Assembly: GCF_000002235.5 (NCBI RefSeq)
Contig: NW_022145613.1
Location: forward strand, 15,515,883-15,579,882
Direction: 5' to 3'
Source: Strongylocentrotus purpuratus
Taxonomy: Eukaryota; Echinodermata; Echinoidea; Camarodonta; Strongylocentrotidae
Length of the DNA: 64,000 nt
In this document: piece by piece, positions 56,395 through 64,000 of the stretch
Layout: each line of letters opens with the position of its first letter
Position numbering within the stretch: the first letter of the stretch is position 1
Program-made: the position numbers and the translations under genes
Notes under the pieces: generated by a model
Database searches by the model: none
What the model was told of the DNA's origin: nothing
The model's input: the letters and a program-made list of their open reading frames with translations, nothing else

Positions 56395-57540
56395 TTACTT
56401 ATCTTCCCAGTTTGTCCATTTAGGTTGAGGTCCTGTCCCAGATGCTGGCTTCCTTGTTTGAATGAAAACTTTAGTCCCGTTGATACGGATTCTTGTGGAC
56501 AGGTTGCGTTCCTTGCGTAGCGTGTAGGCCACTGCAGCAAGTCGTCCACGCTCTCGTTTCATGGGGGGCGGGAGGTCAGTTCTGATGGTGACGCGGGCGA
56601 ACTGCTGGCCCGGTGCGGTCGTCTGGCCGGACATCACAGTCACCTGGTCGGGTGCGGTCGTCTGGCCGGACATCACAGTTGCCTGGGGGGTGGGGTGAGT
56701 GGGGTGCTGGCTCATGGCGGGTAAGTCAGCTGGCTTGGGGCGTTGTCTACGAGATTGCTCGAATGCGTTCAAAACACGATCGCGATCTGCCATGCTTACA
56801 AATCGGATGATTATGGGGCGGATTGCAGGTTGATTACTGGCTCCATGCTGAGGGGCGGGGAGACGGTGCGCGTTGACCAGGGCTATCTTCAAAGCTTCGC
56901 TTTTTGTGATTCTCATGAAATGAACGAAAATATCATGAACTGTTGAATAAATGTTCTCATTATTGCCCCGTTCCCCAACTCCATAAACTAGGAGGTTTTG
57001 TTTTCTCTGGTGCATTTCAAGAAGAATAATTTTGTCCTCTATTTCCTTACTTTTAGCGTCGATCTCTTCCTTCAGTTTAGGTAGTGTTTCCTTTTCTACT
57101 TTCTCGATCTTAGATGAGTTGAAATTCACTGTCTCCTTTAAATCAGTGATCGATTTCTTCGTTTCTGCTATATCAGCCCCAATAGCATCAAAACGATGGT
57201 TCATTTCTGTAGAAAGTTGGGCGAATAGCTCTTTCATTTCGCTGATAACACTAAGGCCACTTCCAGCCGTGTCGCTATCTTGAGCAGGGCTGGGCGTGGT
57301 CGCGGGAATCGCGGGTTCTGGTGTCACGTGACTTTTCCCGCCAGGGCCCTCGGTGCGTGCTATGGGCTGCGTTTGGGGTCCGGTAGTAGATGTCGAGGTC
57401 GAATTTTTGGCGTTTGGAAGAATTGGTGGTCTTGCATCGATCCCTGATGTCGATTTCGAAGAAGAAGCAGACATTTTCTTAGATTGTCTCAGCGGAAAAG
57501 ATTTCGAAGGATGCCTCAAGTTATAAGATTTCTCACTCAT
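56395..57540 (-). CDS. L1-type ORF1 protein (coiled coil, RRM-like, C-terminal domain)
   Basis: A 381-codon intact ORF. Layout: a basic, Ser/Thr/Pro-rich N-terminus (~1-95); a long heptad-type coiled coil (~100-185, EMKELFAQLSTEM to LEMHQRKQN); an RRM-like start LLVYGVGE and RPIIIRFVSMADRDRVLNAF (~187-275); a Pro/Gln-rich insertion with TVMSGQTTAP repeated twice (~285-315); and a C-terminal domain with AYTLRKERNLSTRIRINGTK. This is the order of L1 ORF1p/transposase_22 proteins, which trimerise and act as RNA chaperones. It lies just inside the right end of the insertion, in the same orientation as the CR1/L2-like ORF2. Confidence 0.85.
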   Translation of the reverse strand: MSEKSYNLRHPSKSFPLRQSKKMSASSSKSTSGIDARPPILPNAKNSTSTSTTGPQTQPIARTEGPGGKSHVTPEPAIPATTPSPAQDSDTAGSGLSVISEMKELFAQLSTEMNHRFDAIGADIAETKKSITDLKETVNFNSSKIEKVEKETLPKLKEEIDAKSKEIEDKIILLEMHQRKQNLLVYGVGERGNNENIYSTVHDIFVHFMRITKSEALKIALVNAHRLPAPQHGASNQPAIRPIIIRFVSMADRDRVLNAFEQSRRQRPKPADLPAMSQHPTHPTPQATVMSGQTTAPDQVTVMSGQTTAPGQQFARVTIRTDLPPPMKRERGRLAAVAYTLRKERNLSTRIRINGTKVFIQTRKPASGTGPQPKWTNWEDK

Positions 57541-57638
57541 CTCTCAAAATCTATTTCACATAGTCAGTGTGTACGAAGTGCGGGAGCTCAAAAAATACGT
57601 GCGTCACCTACGAATGCATTGTACGAAATCAAACCTTT

Positions 57639-57646
57639 ATGTTCAA
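57639..57646. repeat. Right copy of 8-bp target-site duplication (ATGTTCAA)
   Basis: Matches 49,669-49,676. The plus-strand ORF2 resumes immediately after it in the same frame (V-Q shared, then PLRKAIHTG). Confidence 0.8.
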
Positions 57647-58324
57647 CCTTTAAGAAAAGCAATTCACACTGGCTTTAGTTTAGAATTTATTTTTTCAAAG
57701 AAAGTGTTTACATTTGAAGATTTAACTGCAAAAATGGTATATAAGAGTCAAATTAAAAAGAATGTAGAAACAAACTCGGCAGGCGGCAATTTAATGACAC
57801 TTTACAATATTCCAAGAAAAGAAGTAGAAAAGATATATGTTCAACCAAGGATGTGTACCTTAAGTAGTAAACTGCGAGAATTTCAGTTCAAATTATTGCA
57901 TAATATTTTATATACAAATCATCATTTACATAGATTCAGGTTCCATGAAAATGGTTTGTGCTCATTTTGCAAAAATTTTGAAGAAACTTATCAACATATA
58001 TTCTTTGAATGTAATACAATAAAGGAAGTCTGGGGGAAATGTGGAGATAGACTTAATTTACCAATTTTGAAGAAATTATCCTGGAAAGAAATTCATATAG
58101 GAATAGATGACACTACATTTAAAACAGAGCAATTATTGAACCACATTTTAATTTTGACTAAATATATGATTTTCCACAGTAGAGAGAAGGGAAACCCTCC
58201 AAAAGCAAAAGAAATAGAATATAGATTGTTGGAAAATAGAAATGAAGAGAAAAAACTTTCAATGGAAAGAGACACACTTTCAATTCATTTAAGGAAATGG
58301 GAAGCTTTGGAAAGTTTAGAATAA
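57647..58324 (+). CDS. L1/Tx1-like LINE ORF2, C-terminal 225 codons
   Basis: Continuation of the ORF2 interrupted at 49,676. It contains a Cys-His knuckle C-x2-C-x8-H-x4-C (CSFCKN...QHIFFEC, from 57,959), typical of the C-terminus of L1/Tx1 ORF2 proteins, and ends in a charged helix and a TAA stop. The upstream codons of this open frame (57,569-57,646) belong to the inserted element and are not part of it. Confidence 0.9.
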   Translation, partial: PLRKAIHTGFSLEFIFSKKVFTFEDLTAKMVYKSQIKKNVETNSAGGNLMTLYNIPRKEVEKIYVQPRMCTLSSKLREFQFKLLHNILYTNHHLHRFRFHENGLCSFCKNFEETYQHIFFECNTIKEVWGKCGDRLNLPILKKLSWKEIHIGIDDTTFKTEQLLNHILILTKYMIFHSREKGNPPKAKEIEYRLLENRNEEKKLSMERDTLSIHLRKWEALESLE

Positions 58325-58731
58325 ATGTTTTCAGTTTTTTTTTCTTTTTTTCTCAATACACAACTTCCTGACCCTCCCTCTCTTCTCTTTTTTTTTTTTT
58401 TTTTTTTTTGCTCGTTCTATGTTAGCGTGTGTTTTGTATACTGTTGTACATGTTATGTGTTTAAATGTTGTGTGGGGTGGGGGGGGGGGGTAGTAGGTGT
58501 TTTGTAGCTTTTTCCCTTTTTTATATATATAATTTTTTTTTTTTGTCTCCAAAGGAAAATGAAGAGGTGTAACTTTTGTATGTAAATGTAAAAGATCATT
58601 GGTAAATTTATAAAGAACTATGTTAAATTATTTTGTTATTTTGTATCCAATGTATTATGTTATAAATGTACAATTTTCTTTGAGAGAAACGAATAAAAAC
58701 CTATGAAAAAAAAAAAAAAAAAAAAAAAAAA
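58325..58731 (+). other. 3' UTR and poly-A of the L1/Tx1-like LINE
   Basis: T-rich runs (58,388-58,409) and a G10 run, then AATAAA at 58,692-58,697 and an A tract ending at ~58,730. The tail type agrees with an L1-group element. Confidence 0.8.
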
Positions 58732-58795
58732 TAAATATCTAGATTGTTGACATTTCGAACGTCAGCTGATAGCCAGCTGATATCTGCGGCGCAAG

Positions 58796-60041
58796 ATGGC
58801 GAGTCGCGGCGGCGATTTGACTTTCCGGCTTCTGTCAGAGGAAGAATTAGCTAAATTGTTTGGTGATTCCGATGCGGCCAGCACGAAAAGATCAATAAAG
58901 TACGGATTCTCTAAGTTGGAAAAGTTTGCGCAGACAAAGGGAGTCAATTTAGGAGACATTTCAACGCCAGAATTGGACGAACTTTTATCATCGTTCTATG
59001 CCAGTGTACGTAAGACTGACGGTGAGTTATATACGAAGAAGTCTCTTCAATACCTTCGCTATAGCATACAACGCCACTTTTTGGATAACTGTAGTACTTT
59101 GGATATCTGTAGCAAATTGCAATTTCCAGTGAGCACACGTATGTTAAGGCTGTGTTGGTGAAACTGAAGCGAAAGGGGCTGGGAAGCACCACACATAAAG
59201 CCTCAATTTCTGTGCTTGACATGAACAAGATCCAGACCTCTTCAGAGTTGGATTGCACCTCCCCAAAAGGCTTGCACAACAAAGTGTTTATAGATTTAAT
59301 GACCTTCTTTTGCAATAGAGGTCGTGAGAATGTACGTTCGAAGTGACTGATTTTATGATCTTCACCGATGAAGATGGACTGCGGTATGTAACGAAACGTG
59401 ACCAGCTCACAAAAAACCACAGAGAGAATGACGATGAAACGACCGGAGGATATATGTACGAAATTCCAGGCAGTGACCGATGCCCTGTGAAGTCATTTAA
59501 AATTTATGTTTCTAAACTGCATCCATCTTGTGAATGGTTTTGGCAAAAACCAAAAGCTAGTCAACCGCACGATGGAAATGAGCCATTGTACTGCAACAGC
59601 CCGGTTGGTGTCAATACACTCTCAAACAAGATGAAGAAAATCTCCACCGCTGCCGGATGTAGTGAAGTCTACACTAATCACTGCCTGTGTGCAACGTGTG
59701 TCACGTTACTCGACAAAGCTGGTTTTCAGTCAAGGGACATCATGGCTGTGAGTGGGCATCGCAACGAAAGTTCCATCAAGATCTACAGCAAGACAAGTGA
59801 TGGCCGAAAACAGGAGATGAGCAGTGTAATTGGAAAACAGATGTCCTATGCTCCTGCTACATGTTCAACCGTAGCACTAGCACCACCTCCTTCTACTACT
59901 AGCTACCGTAGCACCAGCACCACCTCCTCCTACTACCCCTCTCATGCCATAGGCATTAGCACAAACTCCGCAACCTCGTGCTCCACTCTCATTGTCTCTG
60001 TCATCAGAGAACAATATGCGTGCCACCAGTCACAACTTTAG
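58796..60041 (+). pseudogene. Crypton-like tyrosine recombinase (DUF3504 family), broken
   Basis: Three successive open pieces in three frames (58,796-59,158; 59,152-59,346; 59,343-60,041) together follow the Crypton/KIAA1958/QRICH1-type recombinase. An N-terminal SAM-like helical domain (STKRSIKYGFSKLEKFAQ, then YTKKSLQYLRYSIQRHF) is followed by FFCNRGRENVRS with the first catalytic Arg, EDGLRYVTK, TGGYMYEIPG, CPVKSFKIYVSKLHP, then the catalytic box TNHCL-C-ATCVTLL, SGHRNESSIKIYSKTS with His and nucleophile-type Tyr, and a Ser/Thr/Pro tail. Two frameshifts and a Cys (TGT at 59,688-59,690) in place of the expected Arg of the H-x-x-R box make it inactive. Whether it is a transposon relic or a domesticated gene fragment cannot be told from sequence alone. 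Confidence 0.85.
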
Positions 60042-60290
60042 CTTTAGTGACTGTGTAGTACACATTCACAATAACTAGACTGTAATACAGACACAGTGTA
60101 AATATGTTCAGTGTTCATCATTTTTCCTATTCAGCGTTCATCATGTTTGTTGTTAGCATTGATTCTTCTACTTGTCTTCACAATTTTCATATTTAAGGTA
60201 AGTCATTACATTTTTTTTCTTCATCCATTGCACTAAAATTTAAAAATTATGCAAATTTAAGCAAATTTCTAAATGCATTTTCTAATCATG

Positions 60291-60357
60291 CGAAAGCATG
60301 ATTTGGCTATGGCCAAATCATGCTTTCGGGTAATACCGGAAAGCATGATTTGGCCAT
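60291..60357. repeat. Palindrome plus third copy of AAAGCATGATTTGGC
   Basis: 17-bp perfect arms at 60,291-60,307 and 60,312-60,328 with a 4-bp spacer, and a third, direct copy at 60,339-60,357. See findings. Confidence 0.95.
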
Positions 60358-60428
60358 GCATCCGGTAAATGTGTAAAATAACAACATTTTGTATTTTTGA
60401 CAATTTTTTGGGCGCCATCTTATAAAAC

Positions 60429-60591
60429 AGATGATGTACAGGTTAATTCGTGGGTCGGTGGAATTGTGTGCACGCGGTACCTTTGAATTTGGTCTAAAAC
60501 CCACTCGACTGCGCCTCGTTGGTTCCAACCATTCAAAGGTATCTTGTGCACACAATCCCTACCGACGCACTCAAACCTGTGCATCATTTGT
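60429..60591. mobile_element. Foldback/MITE-like element with ~60-bp imperfect arms
   Basis: Left arm 60,429-60,487 and right arm 60,532-60,591 match in inverse orientation with few gaps (GTCGGT, ATTGTGTGCAC, TACCTTTGAA, ACAGGTT, ATGATG blocks), around a 44-bp centre. No ORF. Confidence 0.8.
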
Positions 60592-63500
60592 ATAATGACA
60601 ACTTTTTCTTCTTTTAAAATAACTCTCCGGTAAACTACCCCAGATAACTACTCCTAGCACGAGTAGCTTTAGGTCAATAACTCCCTGGTTAAATTATATA
60701 TCCCGGACAAGTAACCCTACGATTAGAAACCTTTCGTTAATCGTCTCCTGGTTAATTTAAATACCCCCGATGAACTACCCCTATAGGACAAATATTACCG
60801 TTAACAATAACTCTGCGTGCTACTACCCCTACAAACAATAGGCCTACCAGTAGAATAATTGATTAATAACCCAATTAATTTTATCCTCAGACCAGATTTT
60901 GTCTTTTTATTTTATTTCAAGTCCAATAGTTATTTAGGTAATAGAGAGAATACATTTGTTTGAAACAGCGGTGGGCGATTCGCCCCCGTGAGCTCCATAA
61001 TCGCCCCCATTTCGACACTCCTAATTATGAATTACAATGACATTGTAAGATCCTTAGTTGTAGGACAAATACAAGGACATTCCCGCAGTGACGTCAAATG
61101 CGATATCAAGCCACGTGACAGTATTACCTGTTTACGAGGGGCGTAGCCCAGCAGGCGTGAGATCTGTGAGAAATGCATGGTTATTATGCTTTGTGATCAA
61201 TATAGAAATTTTCTGAAAAATCGGAGGCTGGATTATTAATAAGTAGAGGTGTATTCATGTTTTGAAAGGCTACGAACTATTATGTTAGTTGGGTTAGAGT
61301 GGTCCTTTAACTCTTTTATCCGACCCACATTTGTTTCAATATACCCTTTTGATCTTGCCGGCCGAAAAAGCTCTAATTGTAGCTGCCTTCTAACTTGTTG
61401 ATTTTCTTTTAGATTGATTGCTTATACTTGAAGTGACTTTGAACCGCAGTGTCGTGGGAGGGGAGGGGTAGGCAAGAAATGTTGTGAGAAGGAGAAGTTC
61501 ACAAATATTAGTGGAGTGTTTTGTTTGGTATTGATGTTGGAAATTTGATACCATCTGCATAATTATGGAGAGGGGGTGTTTAAAGGTGGCATTTGTACAG
61601 GGTTAAGAACCTGGGGGTATATGAACTATGTATCCCAAAGATAAAGACTGCCCCCTTCCCTTCTGTTCTTCTGTCCTCCCCCACACACTTTCCGTCTATC
61701 TCTCTTTCTCTTTCTGTATCTTTGTTTTTCAGTCTCTATTTTTCCTGTCTTCCATTGTCCATGTATTTCTCTCTATCTGATAAGCTATTCCCGTTTGGAA
61801 AATATGTATCACAACTACATATTCTGAGATTTTCATGGTCGCAGCTACCATTGTACGGCCGTAGTCGCGAAATTGATCAAAATTTACCGGGAGCACTGGT
61901 AAATTTTTATATTTAATTTTTCTCGAAAGCAGGAGAGTTTTAGGGGGTAAATTTTCTAGTGCTTATGATACATCCATGCACAGGGGCATCCGAAGATATC
62001 AAAATTGTAAAGAATCACTATCCACCCAATTTTCAAAATTTCCCAAAACTTTGTATTTCATTCAAGTCGAATTCGACACAAGGATCAATTGTTTTACTAT
62101 AGTAATTTGTTTATACGAAAAAAGAAATTCAATGCAATTGAATTATTCTTGTTATTCCCTCTTTCTTTCAACTGATCAATTCTAATAAATAATAAGTAAG
62201 AATACGAATCTGCAACATATAAAAAGAATTTAAATCATCACTAGCACACAATGGAACACTCCTGTGCGGAAATGTCAACAAAAGATGAAATGTTATCATC
62301 TCTAATTATAGCATATGGCGTCATAGCGCATTGCCATCGTAGTATGACGTATGCATGCAATCGCGACTTGAAAGATGGCGCATATTTACTTGCATGCGAT
62401 GTGTAACTGTAGGTTTATTAGGCGATGAAGGACCTTGCCACCACCATATATTAAGACAAAATAATGTTCTTTTCATATTCTTTCATCTGTCGCTTTTAAT
62501 TGTTATTTCAAAGTATATATTTCTTTTGTTCGTATTCATTTTGATTGTATTATTCTTGTTTTATTTCTGTTTCCTTTTCCTTTAATATCATTTCGTTTTA
62601 ATATATTGTTATACTTGAACGTCTATACACGGCCTTCAATGTTTTAAAGCAGCTACTTTCTCGGTGATGATTAGTAAGACAAAATTTAAACCCAACAAGA
62701 CATTCTAAATTGATCGGCTACAAAAACTGTCAGTGCTTTAATTATTGTACCCCTCTTCTTCGTACATTTCATAATGTCAAACAAGTTGATATGTCGAATA
62801 AATAATATTAACATAATATAAATATTTCCAAACCGCTCTGTTTGACATCAAATGTATTTTAAGGCGCCTAAATAACTAGTTATACATTCATAAATTATAA
62901 CTAATAAATTACAGGCGATACATTTCCAGTCGAAGCTTTGGTAATTGATGATTTAAATATGTATCTAATTTTACAATATTAGTAGGACTGAGTTAACATA
63001 AACAAATTTAGCGTGAGCATGGTTGAGGATAGATGATCTCCGGTTCAGAATAATGTGTAAAAAGGGAAGGATAATTTGAAAGACCAAGATGTCCACAAAT
63101 CCCCGTAACTCTACTTATCTGTAACCACGGGGAGGTCACTACCAATCATACACCTAAGTCGATATATTTTAACATATATTGATGTCCGAATAATATAAAC
63201 AACATATAAAAACAACAATAATGAGTTGAAAGGTAAACGGATTTTTTTTTCGTGTACAGTACGGAAAATGGAACATGGTTATTGTTAAATAGAAATCTCT
63301 CTTACAAAACTAAACCCAACCATACATAATGAAAGGATGGCCGAAATGGTGCTGATATAACTCTGTACTGGACAATTTAAACGAAATGTCATGGCAACGG
63401 ATTATCATTTAGTCTAGCACTAGCATGTTAAACAGTCCCAATGGAGTGAGTATTATTTTCAGTAAAATTTAATGCTTACATGGTTCCAAATCTTCATAAT

Positions 63501-64000
63501 GATCTGGAATACATGAGTATACCTATTTTATTCAGTAATTACAGAGGTTTCAAGATTTGCAAGCCTAACCTACACAATGACCCTTCTGAACTTACCCATC
63601 ATAAAAATATAAAAAATAATTCCCATAATGCTTAATAATACAATTAAACATTTCCAAAACTCATGGGAAGCACATACGGTTATTATGACTCCTTTTTTGA
63701 TATTGCGTACTTTCTGTAAATTCTCCTTGATCAGAGTCATATAGAAATGGGAAGAACCACACCTGCAGTACAAGGTTCGCATCCTCCCCATTAACGTAAC
63801 TGTGTTCCTAATTTTTCCAATAAGCCTACATACATGTACCCATCAACAAAATGGCGAATTAAATTAGAATTATAAATGGGAATGATCTCATGATTTGAAT
63901 CATATCAGCGGTAAGATAATACGACACATCAGTCATATTCCAGTCAAAAACAAAAATCGAAATAGATTTAGGTGGGACTATCATGCGAACGGAAACAAAA
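60592..64000. other. Intergenic, no gene seen
   Basis: Repeated CTACCCC/AACTC-type wording at 60,610-60,850 hints at an old diverged tandem repeat. The rest is AT-rich. ORFs at 61,593-61,916, 61,976-62,185, 62,355-62,585 and 63,570-63,791 have no recognisable motif or splice context. Confidence 0.5.

Larger units (their letters stand above)
49677..57638 (-). mobile_element. CR1/L2-like LINE insertion, 7,962 bp, with L1-type ORF1
   Basis: Inserted in reverse into the ORF2 of the plus-strand LINE. In its own sense it has ~98 bp of leader, ORF1 (57,540-56,395), about 3 kb of repeat-rich inter-ORF DNA, ORF2 (53,428-50,435), a ~750-bp 3' UTR with a T74 tract and a hairpin, and a tail AATAAACTTGAATTGAATTGAA at the left edge. 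Both ORFs are open, so the insertion is young. The inter-ORF stretch may itself contain inserted repeats. Confidence 0.8.
46575..58731 (+). mobile_element. L1/Tx1-like LINE with nested insertion, ending in poly-A
   Basis: ORF2 is in two blocks (46,575-49,676 and 57,647-58,324), followed by a 3' UTR with AATAAA at 58,692-58,697 and a poly-A tail at ~58,706-58,730. Removing the insert and one copy of the 8-bp repeat gives a continuous 1,259-codon ORF2. The 5' border and the target-site duplication of this element were not found. Confidence 0.88.

Noticed and set aside
57569..57646. First codons of the 251-codon ORF that contains the LINE C-terminus
   Set aside because: They come from the leader of the inserted minus-strand LINE read in antisense; the real segment begins after the 8-bp duplication.

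Overview
This window is animal nuclear DNA: long introns with GT/AG borders, metazoan extracellular domains (SEA, CUB, LDLa, Frizzled, trypsin), several LINE clades, tRNA-headed SINE-like repeats and a Crypton-type recombinase relic. An invertebrate deuterostome is likely. An echinoderm such as a sea urchin is my best guess, but nothing here proves the phylum.

Region 1 (1-28,247, minus strand) is one gene. I could chain 25 coding exons with consistent splice phases (5,061 nt, 1,687 codons in the window). They encode a type II transmembrane serine protease: a short cytoplasmic tail, a membrane anchor, a SEA domain, a Ser/Thr/Pro linker, then two tandem protease cassettes. Cassette 1 is CUB-LDLa-Frizzled-trypsin. 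Cassette 2 is CUB-CUB-CUB-LDLa-Frizzled-trypsin, and its last exon (with the catalytic Ser) lies left of the window. The introns hold LINE 3' ends, a SINE-like repeat and microsatellites. A second, stop-containing copy of coding exon 1 sits inside intron 1.

Region 2 (28.3-38.3 kb) has no host gene that I can see. It holds a 1.5 kb TA-flanked inverted-repeat element with a five-copy 64-bp tandem array, a (CT)n tract, a decayed L1/Tx1-like LINE invaded by the 3' end of another LINE, and a tRNA-headed SINE.

Region 3 (38,311-43,526, minus strand) is a six-exon gene for a four-pass membrane protein of the MS4A (CD20-like) type, 282 residues, with a Tyr-Asn-Gln-Ala-Pro-Gly repeat tail. Just beyond it is a second copy of a ~110-bp tandem repeat also found at 26.4-27.0 kb.

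Region 4 (44.2-60.6 kb) is a nest of mobile elements. A nearly intact L1/Tx1-like LINE (plus strand, 46.6-58.7 kb, ending in poly-A) is split by a 7,962-bp minus-strand insertion flanked by an 8-bp direct repeat. The insertion carries a CR1/L2-like ORF2 and an L1-type ORF1. Directly after the poly-A lies a broken Crypton-like tyrosine recombinase, followed by palindromes and a foldback element.

Region 5 (60.6-64 kb) shows no gene or element that I can support.
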